From Thermococci archaeon (GTDB lineage Archaea > Methanobacteriota_B > Thermococci > Thermococcales > Thermococcaceae), in the NCBI GenBank assembly GCA_003663535.1, contig QMUE01000048.1, positions 1 to 7,519 on the forward strand: a stretch of DNA of 7,519 nucleotides, read 5' to 3'. This document shows positions 1 through 6,238 of this stretch, one piece after another. The notes beneath the pieces are model-generated. The model made no database searches, was not told where the DNA came from, and was given only the letters and a program-made list of their open reading frames with translations. Both the position numbers and the translations under genes were made by a program. Positions within the stretch are counted from its first letter, which is position 1; each line of letters starts with the position of its first letter.

Positions 1-30
1 ATATTTGAAAAAAGAAAAGTAAGCAGTAAT

Positions 31-45
31 ACAAACCTTTATAAA
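31..45 (+). promoter_or_regulatory. BRE/TATA promoter of the TRAM gene
   Basis: A purine/A-rich BRE (ACAAAC, 31-36) directly precedes a strong TATA box (CTTTATAAA, 37-45). Archaeal transcription usually starts about 22-27 bases past the TATA centre, so the start should fall near 64-68. That gives a leader of roughly 45-50 bases before the ATG at 113, long for this window, and it begins with an inverted repeat. Confidence 0.75.
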
Positions 46-63
46 CCCAAGAAAAGAACTCAA

Positions 64-89
64 TTCAGCACTCTTCTCAGAGTGCTGAA
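64..89. repeat. Perfect 10-bp inverted repeat in the TRAM leader
   Basis: TTCAGCACTC (64-73) and GAGTGCTGAA (80-89) are exact reverse complements around a 6-base loop (TTCTCA). The predicted transcription start lies at its left edge, so it could be a stable 5'-terminal mRNA hairpin or a DNA operator overlapping the start site. The ribosome-binding site (98-103) is just outside the stem, so the stem does not itself hide it. Confidence 0.8.
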
Positions 90-97
90 AATTTAAA

Positions 98-103
98 AGG
101 AGA
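98..103 (+). promoter_or_regulatory. Ribosome-binding site deciding the TRAM start
   Basis: AGGAGA lies 9 bases before the ATG at 113. In-frame TTG codons at 104 and 107 abut or nearly abut this site and cannot be served by it, so ATG 113 is the supported start. Confidence 0.75.
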
Positions 104-112
104 TTGTTGAAA

Positions 113-328
113 ATGTATGGAGATAGATTTGGTGGAAGAAGGTTTGAAGCCCCAGTTAAAGTTGGAGAAAGATACAAGGTGAAAATTGAGAGTATTGGCC
201 AAGGTGGAGATGGAATAGCTAGAATTAAAGGATTTGTAGTATTTGTCCCAAACACAAAAGTTGGAGACGAAGTAGAGATTGTCATTAACAGTGTGAAAAG
301 AAAATTCGCCTTCGCTGAAGTTATTTAA
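113..328 (+). CDS. Small TRAM-domain RNA-binding protein
   Basis: This 71-residue protein is almost wholly one TRAM domain (about residues 15-71), a small beta-barrel RNA-binding fold also found in TrmA and MiaB-type tRNA-modifying enzymes. The typical signature is visible: a [10 protein letters not shown] strand-turn, then VFVPN, then KVGDEVEI. The short basic N-terminus contains GGRRF. Stand-alone archaeal TRAM proteins are thought to act as cytoplasmic RNA chaperones, in some methanogens linked to cold response; the role here is inferred. The start at 113 is set by AGGAGA at 98-103; upstream TTG codons at 104 and 107 are too close to it. The gene has its own promoter and terminator, so it is probably monocistronic. 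An inverted repeat in its leader may regulate it. Confidence 0.9.
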   Translation: MYGDRFGGRRFEAPVKVGERYKVKIESIGQGGDGIARIKGFVVFVPNTKVGDEVEIVINSVKRKFAFAEVI

Positions 329-371
329 TAATATTCAAGTTTTGATCACTCAAAGATCCAAAGTTTGAACT

Positions 372-399
372 CTTTTTCTTAATTTTTACTTGTGTTTTT
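372..399 (+). terminator. T-run terminator after the TRAM gene
   Basis: Three separate TTTTT runs (373-377, 383-387, 395-399) lie on the plus strand downstream of the TRAM stop and before the uppP promoter. Repeated short T runs without a strong hairpin are the usual intrinsic terminator of Thermococcales. Confidence 0.65.
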
Positions 400-437
400 G
401 ATAGATGAATCATTCCGAGCTAGGAAGAACCAAGTTA

Positions 438-452
438 CGAAAGATTTATTTA
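438..452 (+). promoter_or_regulatory. BRE/TATA promoter of the uppP-glmU-DUF835 operon
   Basis: BRE CGAAAG (438-443) is followed by ATTTATTTA (444-452). The expected transcription start is near 472-475, leaving a leader of about 12 bases that carries AGTGAT (476-481) just before ATG 486. Promoter, leader and ribosome site fit together and argue against the longer reading frame that opens at 405. Confidence 0.65.
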
Positions 453-485
453 TCAACACTTTGGTTATTTTTATTAGTGATACTC

Positions 486-1304
486 ATGGATTACTACCAA
501 GCTATTTTTATTGGAATATTTCAAGGTATTACAGAATGGTTACCAATAAGCAGTTCTGGACAAGTGATGTTGTTGTTCATCAACTTCCTGAAGATCACCC
601 CTGAAGAAGCTTATTCTTACTCCTTACTTTTGCACTTAGGGACTTTAATGGCACTGTTTTTTAAATTCAGATACGAGCTGGGCAAAATTCTGTTTAAGTT
701 CATTTTATTTAGATGGGAAGAAAAAGAAAAGTTCTTGTTCTATTCTACATTGTTCACAGCCTTAATAGGTTTTCCTCTTTATAAAGCATTTAAAATGCTT
801 GCATCTTCATTTAATGCTGAGATAATAAACGGGATAATTGGTGTAGCCCTCATTTTGACTGGGATAATTTTAAAGAAAACTCGAGAGACCCCATTGGAAA
901 GGCTTGAAAAGGGCCTTAAAAAAGAAAAAGATGAAGTCACGATATTTGATGCAATAGTTGCCGGAATTGCTCAGGGGATTTCAGTCGTTCCTGGAATATC
1001 CAGATCTGGAATGACAATAGGAAGTCTGCTACTTTTGGGGGTAAAGCAGGAAAAAGCTGTAGAATTTAGTTTTTTAATGGCGGTACCAGCTATTCTTGGA
1101 GCATTGTTCTTGGAATTCCCTGAAGTTTCAAGGAGTTCTGAAGACATATCTCTGCCTTTAATATCAATATTCAGTGCATTTATTGTAAGTTTGCTTATGA
1201 TTGACGTTATGCTAAAAATTGCCAAACGCCTTAACTTTTCCAAATTTTGCATATTCTTTGGCTTTATAGCATTAATAGCCTCTATCTTGGGGGTGTTAAT
1301 GTGA
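486..1304 (+). CDS. uppP: UppP/BacA-type polyprenyl-diphosphate phosphatase
   Basis: This 272-residue polytopic membrane protein matches the usual family length (about 270). UppP removes a phosphate from undecaprenyl diphosphate to recycle the glycan lipid carrier; in archaea the substrate is presumably dolichyl diphosphate (inference). Both family signatures are present: the (E/Q)xxxE motif as QGITE (residues 13-17) followed by PISSSG (20-25), and PGISRSGMT (169-177) with the expected catalytic Arg173. IAQG at 161-164 reflects the internal repeat of the fold. The position after SSSG, usually His in bacteria, is Gln26. The frame is open from an ATG at 405, but that would add 27 residues, has no ribosome site and lies upstream of the predicted transcription start; ATG 486 follows AGTGAT. 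The stop overlaps the next start by four bases, indicating an operon. Confidence 0.9.
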   Translation: MDYYQAIFIGIFQGITEWLPISSSGQVMLLFINFLKITPEEAYSYSLLLHLGTLMALFFKFRYELGKILFKFILFRWEEKEKFLFYSTLFTALIGFPLYKAFKMLASSFNAEIINGIIGVALILTGIILKKTRETPLERLEKGLKKEKDEVTIFDAIVAGIAQGISVVPGISRSGMTIGSLLLLGVKQEKAVEFSFLMAVPAILGALFLEFPEVSRSSEDISLPLISIFSAFIVSLLMIDVMLKIAKRLNFSKFCIFFGFIALIASILGVLM

Positions 1305-2563
1305 AAGGTGTCATACTTGCCGCAGGCAAAGGAGAAAGACTAAAACCCCTCACAGATGATAGACCAAAAGTAATGCTAAAAGTTGCCAATAAGGCGATAA
1401 TAGACTATGTACTTGAAAATCTTTACCCATTTGTGGATGAATTCATAATAATTGTACGATACCAAAAAGAGAAACTGATGGAGTATTTAGGAGATGAGTA
1501 CAAAGGAAAGCCAGTAACTTATGTGGAACAAGTGGAGGGAGAAGGAACAGCTAAAGCCATATACTCTGCAATTGAATATATAGAAGATAAGGAATTTTTA
1601 GCAGTTAACGGAGACATATACTTTGAACGAGATGGGATAAAAGGCCTATTACAAGCCTTTAGAAAAAGTAATGCAGATGCTGCCTTACTTGTAAAAGAAT
1701 TCAAAGATCTGAGTCACTTTGGCATGATCAAAGTTAAAGGAGACTTTGTAGAAGAAGTAAAAGAAAAACCAGGAGCAGTTTCAGGATACGCAAACCTAGG
1801 AGCTTATCTCTTCAAGCCGGAAGTTTTTAAATTCATAGAAAACACTTCTCAAAGCCAACGAGGCGAATATGAAATAACAGATACAATAAACCTCATGATC
1901 AAAGAAGGAAAAAAAGTCACCTACGCAGTTTATAAAGGCTATTGGAACGATATTGGAAGGCCCTGGAACCTTTTAGAGCTAAATGAATACATCCTCAAAA
2001 ATCACCTCCGACACAGCATAAAGGGCATTGTGGAAGAAGGGGCCACCATTCTTCCTCCCGTAGAAATTGGAGAGGGAACAGTTGTTAGGAGCGGAGTATA
2101 CATCATAGGGCCCGTAAAAATTGGAAAGAACTCAAAAATAGGCCCAAATTGCTTTATAAGGCCCTACACAAGCATTGGAGACAAATGCCACATTGGGAAT
2201 GCAGTCGAAATTAAGAACTCAATAATAATGGATCACAGCAATGCACCTCATCTAAACTACGTAGGGGATTCTATCATAGGAGAAAACAGCAATCTAGGAG
2301 CTGGAACAATCACCGCCAATTTACGACACGACAATAAAAATATAAAGGTTGAGATAAAAGGTAAACTCGAAGATAGCGGAAGAAGAAAACTTGGGGCAAT
2401 AATAGGTCACAATGTAAAGACCGGAATAAACGTCACAATATATCCCGGTAGGAAAATAGGAACCAATTCCTTCATTGGTCCGGGAGTGATAGTTGATAAG
2501 AATGTCCCTTCCAGCGTCTTGATAATCGCCAAGCAAGAAAAAGAGATAATCGAAAGGGGATGA
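1301..2563 (+). CDS. glmU: Archaeal GlmU-like sugar-1-phosphate nucleotidyltransferase/acetyltransferase
   Basis: This 420-residue two-domain cytoplasmic enzyme is expected to acetylate glucosamine-1-phosphate and join the product to UTP to give UDP-GlcNAc. The N-terminal nucleotidyltransferase domain (about 1-230) has the nucleotide-binding loop LAAGKGERLKPLT (6-18), Lys23 in RPK, the metal-binding NGD at 103-105 and WNDIGRPW at 215-222. The C-terminal part (about 243-400) is a left-handed beta-helix of hexapeptide repeats (IGEGTV, IGKNSK, IGDKCH). It carries the acetyltransferase signature APHLNYVGDS (315-324), with probable catalytic His317, and LGAGT at 332-336. The architecture fits the archaeal GlmU family; substrate range may be broad, as reported for Sulfolobus ST0452. 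The start is GTG 1301, preceded by GGGGGTG (1289-1295) and overlapping the uppP stop; an ATG at 1247 would add 18 unrelated residues. Confidence 0.9.
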   Translation: MKGVILAAGKGERLKPLTDDRPKVMLKVANKAIIDYVLENLYPFVDEFIIIVRYQKEKLMEYLGDEYKGKPVTYVEQVEGEGTAKAIYSAIEYIEDKEFLAVNGDIYFERDGIKGLLQAFRKSNADAALLVKEFKDLSHFGMIKVKGDFVEEVKEKPGAVSGYANLGAYLFKPEVFKFIENTSQSQRGEYEITDTINLMIKEGKKVTYAVYKGYWNDIGRPWNLLELNEYILKNHLRHSIKGIVEEGATILPPVEIGEGTVVRSGVYIIGPVKIGKNSKIGPNCFIRPYTSIGDKCHIGNAVEIKNSIIMDHSNAPHLNYVGDSIIGENSNLGAGTITANLRHDNKNIKVEIKGKLEDSGRRKLGAIIGHNVKTGINVTIYPGRKIGTNSFIGPGVIVDKNVPSSVLIIAKQEKEIIERG

Positions 2564-2565
2564 GA

Positions 2566-3702
2566 ATGTGGATTATTCCTTTTAATTTTATATCGCGGTG
2601 GTTACTCTTTCTCGCCGTAGCTTATAAAACAATTAAAACCCGAGAAAAAAGATGGGGATTAATAGCCACGGCTCTCTTTATAAATGCCCTTGAGGTGGAG
2701 AGCTACATCTTAACGCCTCTCGGCATTTTTATTAAACCGGAGACATATGACGTCATGTCTGTAATTCCAGCCTTCGTAATATCTGTCCTTCTAATTTGGG
2801 GGGTAATCCAGCTAAAGAAGGAGAGAAGCGAGTTCAAAGACGTTGCGATTTTGGGATTATTTGTTGTTGCTGCATATATATGGCTCTTCTTATTGGCAAC
2901 TGAGCTTTTTGATAGATTTGAGCACTCTTTTACAATTAAAACCTCTTTTCCCGCTTTTGCCTTTGGAATATCTTTGATTTATGCAGGGTATGTCTTGAGA
3001 AGTTATATAATATCCAAGAACACACTTGAGGAGCTCTTTCCATGGGGCCTAGGTCTCGTAGGAGGTATCAACCTCACATACCCATTTGCAAGAAATATTG
3101 AATGGTTTGCCCCAATGGCATTTCTTGCTGCTGCCTTATTTAGGGTTATGGCTGCGATTGGAGCGGTGAAATTTGTGATATCACCCGCCAAGAGAGCAGT
3201 TTTTGAAAAAGTGCCCAAAAAAGAATCGCCAGAAATGAGTGGAGCATTCCTCTTCAAAAACAAGGAAGAATTAAAACAAACTTACCCCGATTTCTTTGAG
3301 AAGAACGTTATTATAATAACTCGAGATTTGTCAAAAAACAGAAACACAAATAGTCTTGTCTATTGGGTTACCAAGTTAGAAGAGGACTCTATCAAAAAAG
3401 AAGATCATATATACCCCATTTCTCCCACAAAGATGGATATACTCATAGATTTAATAACCAAAAATCTCGAACACGGATACGAAAGTGTTTACATCGATAC
3501 CTTTGAATATTTAGTTCTAGAAAATGGGTTTGAAAGTGCAAGTAAATTCTTATTTAGTCTTAAAGACAGGGTAATAAGCAAAAACAAACTATTGATATTA
3601 ATTTTAGATCCAAGAACCCTAACAGAAAAACAAATGGCACTCATTGAAAGAGAGTTTTTAACACTGACCTCCCACCCTGAAAGGCGAAGATTTCAGAGAT
3701 AA
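2566..3702 (+). CDS. Seven-helix membrane protein with C-terminal DUF835 domain
   Basis: This is a 378-residue protein of unknown function. About seven hydrophobic segments fill the N-terminal half (roughly residues 3-21, 30-52, 64-82, 92-113, 128-148, 158-174, 183-205). A soluble, probably cytoplasmic domain of about 140 residues follows and resembles DUF835, a family I know mainly from archaea. It alternates strands and helices: VIIITRDL (248-255), VYIDTFEYL (308-316), LILILDPRTL (343-352). The strand ending in Asp311 looks like the Walker B strand of RecA/KaiC-like proteins, but there is no Walker A, so nucleotide hydrolysis is unlikely (inference). It is co-transcribed with glmU. An ATG at 2560 overlaps the glmU stop as ATGA, but GGGG (2556-2559) touches it; ATG 2566 has a workable 6-base spacing, so I prefer it. 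Confidence 0.8.
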   Translation: MWIIPFNFISRWLLFLAVAYKTIKTREKRWGLIATALFINALEVESYILTPLGIFIKPETYDVMSVIPAFVISVLLIWGVIQLKKERSEFKDVAILGLFVVAAYIWLFLLATELFDRFEHSFTIKTSFPAFAFGISLIYAGYVLRSYIISKNTLEELFPWGLGLVGGINLTYPFARNIEWFAPMAFLAAALFRVMAAIGAVKFVISPAKRAVFEKVPKKESPEMSGAFLFKNKEELKQTYPDFFEKNVIIITRDLSKNRNTNSLVYWVTKLEEDSIKKEDHIYPISPTKMDILIDLITKNLEHGYESVYIDTFEYLVLENGFESASKFLFSLKDRVISKNKLLILILDPRTLTEKQMALIEREFLTLTSHPERRRFQR

Positions 3703-3717
3703 AACAAAAGCAAGAAG
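3702..3717 (-). terminator. T-run terminator of the CBS-domain gene
   Basis: Read on the minus strand, the sequence just past the stop of the CBS gene is rich in T and contains TTTTGTTTT, a plausible archaeal terminator. It touches the end of the convergent DUF835 gene. No comparable T run exists on the plus strand within the 18-base gap, so the plus-strand operon may read into the CBS gene antisense. Confidence 0.45.
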
Positions 3718-3720
3718 AGT

Positions 3721-4893
3721 TCAAAAGCCTAAATATTCTATAAATCTTCTAGTATGTTTCACATTTCTTTGTAATTCAATCTTTTGAAGTATTTGCCTTT
3801 CTATTGCTCTAATAGCATCATGAACAGCTTGTATTGCTCCCCATGTTTCTCCTGTAGCCATAAATTGGCCTTTATCCGTTACCAACCTCATTCTAGCTTG
3901 GTATAAGTGCACTCCTCTGAGTTTTTCTGGGAAACGCCTAATGTTCAGATAGATTATCCCCTCGTTTCCAAGCACTTCTTCATACCTATCCACAAACTTT
4001 TTAACATCCCCAATTATTCTTTCTCTGCTGAAGTCACTCAGATATTGGGCATCTCCCCCAAGTTGTAAGTAGAATTTGGCTTTCTTTTCTACCATCCTTG
4101 AAATTGGAAGCAGGAGATCTTTTACAGTCAATACTCCCTTCACAACATTCTCTTGGTTTATAATCACAAGACCATCAATATCATATTCTTTCATTAGACT
4201 GATGGCTTCTCTAACCATCGTCTCTGGATATACTGTAATTACCCCTTTAATCATCACGTCTCTCAGCTGCATTGAGAATGGAGGTATTTTTTCTCCTGCA
4301 ACTTCCCCAAATTGACTCCTAAATCTTGGTTTTATAAAACGAATTATCAAGTCATGTAATGTTACAAGGCCTTCTAGTTTACCATTTTCACCCACAATAG
4401 GAATTCTGGAAATTGCATAATCCCTCATTGTTGCAAGGGCTTTTGCCACAGTGTCTGAAGGTCCAAGGGTAACAACGTCTTTTGTCATGAAATCTTCAAC
4501 TTTTTTCTTCCCGAATTCTTCTTTAGCAATCCTTTCCAGAAGGGTTATATCACTTATTACACCCAAAATTGTTTTTTTATCCTTTCCAACAGGAAGTGAA
4601 CGCAAATCAGTCTCAAACATAAGTTTGGCTACAATGCTTAGGTCCTCGTCTAATTCCAAAATCGGGGCGGTTTTATAAACATCCTTAACCTTAGCTTTGG
4701 TTGGGTCCCACTTCAAGTGGGAGCGAATTATCAAATCCTGGGTTAGTACGCCCTTGTATATCTTCCCATCAAAAACTACAATTAAGTCTGGGTCTTCCTT
4801 CTCAAAAATTCCAATCGCCTCAGAAAGAGGGGCGTTTATGTCTATTTTTGCAAATTTTTCTGTCATAACTTCCTGGACAGAAATCCCGACCAT
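3721..4893 (-). CDS. Four-CBS-domain protein with C-terminal HPF/RaiA-like domain
   Basis: This is a 390-residue soluble protein. Four CBS domains lie at about residues 5-60, 68-124, 132-186 and 209-265; each pair normally forms a Bateman module that binds adenine nucleotides. CBS hallmarks recur: VQEVMTEKF, GVISDITLL, VEDFMTKDVVTL, ISRIPIVGENGKLEGLVT, LRDVMIKGVITV, VKGVLTVKDLL. The remaining 120 residues are not CBS. The stretch with IYLNIRR (314-320), GVHLYQARMRLVTDKGQ (327-343) and MATGETWGAIQAVHDAI (345-361) followed by ERQI resembles the end of bacterial ribosome-hibernation factors (HPF/RaiA), where a strand pair leads into a helix ending LERQL. An energy-sensing ribosome regulator is therefore plausible but unproven. 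The start is ATG 4893, six bases after AAGGAGGTG (4900-4908); an in-frame TTG at 4911 overlaps that site and is rejected. Confidence 0.85.
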   Translation of the reverse strand: MVGISVQEVMTEKFAKIDINAPLSEAIGIFEKEDPDLIVVFDGKIYKGVLTQDLIIRSHLKWDPTKAKVKDVYKTAPILELDEDLSIVAKLMFETDLRSLPVGKDKKTILGVISDITLLERIAKEEFGKKKVEDFMTKDVVTLGPSDTVAKALATMRDYAISRIPIVGENGKLEGLVTLHDLIIRFIKPRFRSQFGEVAGEKIPPFSMQLRDVMIKGVITVYPETMVREAISLMKEYDIDGLVIINQENVVKGVLTVKDLLLPISRMVEKKAKFYLQLGGDAQYLSDFSRERIIGDVKKFVDRYEEVLGNEGIIYLNIRRFPEKLRGVHLYQARMRLVTDKGQFMATGETWGAIQAVHDAIRAIERQILQKIELQRNVKHTRRFIEYLGF

Positions 4894-4899
4894 TCTTGA

Positions 4900-4908
4900 C
4901 ACCTCCTT
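4900..4908 (-). promoter_or_regulatory. Near-perfect ribosome-binding site deciding the CBS gene start
   Basis: On the minus strand AAGGAGGTG ends six bases before ATG 4893. It closely complements the archaeal 16S rRNA 3' end and is the strongest such site in the window, suggesting efficient translation. Confidence 0.8.
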
Positions 4909-4930
4909 CAATTATATATTGGTTTTTATT

Positions 4931-4947
4931 CCATTTAAACCTTTCCG
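4931..4947 (-). promoter_or_regulatory. BRE/TATA promoter of the CBS-domain gene
   Basis: On the minus strand CGGAAAG (BRE-like) runs into GTTTAAAT (TATA box, about 4933-4940). Transcription should begin near 4912, giving a leader of about 18 bases that just contains the ribosome-binding site. The closer AATATATAAT stretch (about 4911-4920) would start transcription downstream of that site and is less likely. Confidence 0.55.
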
Positions 4948-4953
4948 AGATAG

Positions 4954-4980
4954 ACTTTATTTACACTAAGTTAATAAAGT
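4954..4980. repeat. 8-bp inverted repeat upstream of the CBS promoter
   Basis: ACTTTATT (4954-4961) and AATAAAGT (4973-4980) are exact reverse complements with an 11-base spacer. They lie between the stop of the upstream minus-strand gene and the BRE of the CBS gene. This could be a regulator site for the CBS gene or a weak 3'-end structure of the preceding transcript. Being all A/T except for one C and one G, it could also be chance. Confidence 0.4.
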
Positions 4981-4990
4981 TTTCAACCCC

Positions 4991-5641
4991 TTAATATTTC
5001 AAATTTATCTCAAATGGGTACCTTCTTTTGAAAACTAGATACAGAGCACATAATCCTCCAAGTGCGTTCATAATACTATCCCTTACTTTGTTCACAGTAC
5101 TTTCATGAATAAACGAGATCTCGCTCTCACTAAGCTTTTCAGCGACTTCCCATCCAAAACTCAGAAAGAAGAGAATTAAAAACGAATAAAGAACAAGTCT
5201 TCTCTTTGTTAAATCTAGATATCCCCCATTCGACATGTTATGGAGGATTTCGGCTGTAATGACCCAAACAATCATGCCTCCAAGAAAATGGCTCACCATG
5301 TCTGCGTTTTTCCACTCTTTATGAAAAAGGTCAATTGTAGTGAAAGGAACGTTTACGAGTGAAACATGCACCGCTATGAATATCCCTAAGAGCGCCATTG
5401 CTTTTCTATTGTAAAGGGGGGCTAAAAAAGACCTGAGTTTGTAAGGTGGATTGGGAAAATACTTCTCAGCCATATCGGGGATGTAAAGGCCCATTAACGC
5501 TACAAAAGTTCGATATATATGATCAACCCTTTGATAGAGGAGAGCTGTTACAAGTCCAAGGAAAACAATGAACCTGCTTATATTGAGCACCGTTTTGGAT
5601 TCTATAGGGATCACCAAAATAGCAATATGAGAATGCCCCAT
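4991..5641 (-). CDS. Integral membrane protein of unknown function, VanZ/YjdF-like motifs
   Basis: This is a 216-residue protein with about five or six membrane segments (near residues 19-37, 42-54, 81-98, 113-134, 147-166, 186-204). Polar residues embedded in or beside the helices are arranged as in the VanZ and YjdF (DUF2238) groups: DMVSHFLGG (114-122), WEVAEK (164-169) and VRDSIMNALGG (187-197). I infer distant kinship only, and do not name a function. The start is uncertain. ATG 5641 has no ribosome site but lies about 23 bases past TTTTTAA (5661-5667), so it could be leaderless. Alternatively CTTTAAAT (5640-5647) could drive a near-leaderless GTG at 5614, shortening the protein by 9 residues. 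The gene is head-to-head with the permease gene, whose chosen start it overlaps by 15 bases. Confidence 0.75.
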   Translation of the reverse strand: MGHSHIAILVIPIESKTVLNISRFIVFLGLVTALLYQRVDHIYRTFVALMGLYIPDMAEKYFPNPPYKLRSFLAPLYNRKAMALLGIFIAVHVSLVNVPFTTIDLFHKEWKNADMVSHFLGGMIVWVITAEILHNMSNGGYLDLTKRRLVLYSFLILFFLSFGWEVAEKLSESEISFIHESTVNKVRDSIMNALGGLCALYLVFKRRYPFEINLKY

Positions 5642-6238
5642 TTAAAGGTTTTGAAGAAAATTAAAAAGAAATTAACCAGAGAAACCTTTAGTTGCAAAAG
5701 GGCACTTTTTAAACATTTGGGATTCTTTTTAGGGTTCGAGAGCTTTCTATTTATTTTGGCATTATTTACACCAGGAGAACCCGCAGTAACAACTCCTCTT
5801 GGAATAATAACCTATGAAGGCATTCAAAGATTTTCCCTCTTACTTGGGAAAGCATTTCTTTCTTCTTCTGCTGTTGTTGTAGTCTCAAATTCTTTGGGAT
5901 TTCCATACATATTAGCCGAGATGGAAACCCTTCACTTTCTCCGGATACTGGTGCTAACTCTTGCATTCACCTATCGGTATCTTGAGCTTTTTGAAGAAGA
6001 GGCTCTTCGGATGAAAAGGGCACTAGACTCCAGAACATTCAACATTGGAAAAATAGAGTACTACAGAAAGCTGGGGGCACTCATAGGGGAAACATTTGCC
6101 AGAGCATACATCCGGAGTATAAGAATACACTGGGCAATGCTCTCCAGAGGTTTTGGAGAATTTCCCAAAGTAACCGAAGAAAGGAGAGTTGAACCCCTAG
6201 TTCTAACCTTAATTGCATTAGGGGTGACGTTGCTTTGA
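5627..6238 (+). CDS. ECF transporter transmembrane component (CbiQ/EcfT), probably N-terminally truncated
   Basis: From ATG 5627 this gives 203 residues of the CbiQ/EcfT family, the membrane scaffold of energy-coupling-factor vitamin or metal importers. Recognisable parts are LALFTPGEP (44-52), ITYEGIQRF (61-69), LTLAFTYRYLE (110-120) and the two coupling motifs that dock on the ATPases, RALDSRTF (131-138) and AMLSRGFGE (170-178). Typical family members have about 240-270 residues, with one or two helices and a conserved DPR/HP-K segment near the N-terminus. None of that is seen here; a lysine-rich stretch (about 7-29) precedes the first helix. The frame is open from an ATG at 5519, but those residues lie antisense to the membrane-protein gene and do not look like CbiQ. 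TGA 6236-6238 overlaps the TTG start of the ATPase fragment. No substrate-binding component is present in the window, so the substrate is unknown. Treat as a probable relic. Confidence 0.7.
   Translation: MRMPHLKVLKKIKKKLTRETFSCKRALFKHLGFFLGFESFLFILALFTPGEPAVTTPLGIITYEGIQRFSLLLGKAFLSSSAVVVVSNSLGFPYILAEMETLHFLRILVLTLAFTYRYLELFEEEALRMKRALDSRTFNIGKIEYYRKLGALIGETFARAYIRSIRIHWAMLSRGFGEFPKVTEERRVEPLVLTLIALGVTLL

Noticed and set aside
405..485. N-terminal extension of UppP by 27 residues from ATG 405
   Set aside because: No ribosome-binding site precedes it, it lies upstream of the predicted transcription start, and the family length fits ATG 486.
392..604. 70-residue plus-strand reading frame overlapping uppP
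   Set aside because: It is a shadow frame within the uppP start region, with no family resemblance and no ribosome site.
971..1252. 93-residue minus-strand reading frame inside uppP
   Set aside because: It is antisense to a well-supported gene and lacks recognisable protein features.
2321..2536. 71-residue minus-strand reading frame inside glmU
   Set aside because: It is antisense to the conserved acetyltransferase repeats and is a shadow.
4076..4969. Three plus-strand reading frames of 75-90 residues opposite the CBS gene
   Set aside because: They are low-complexity Ser/Thr/Phe-rich translations typical of antisense shadows.
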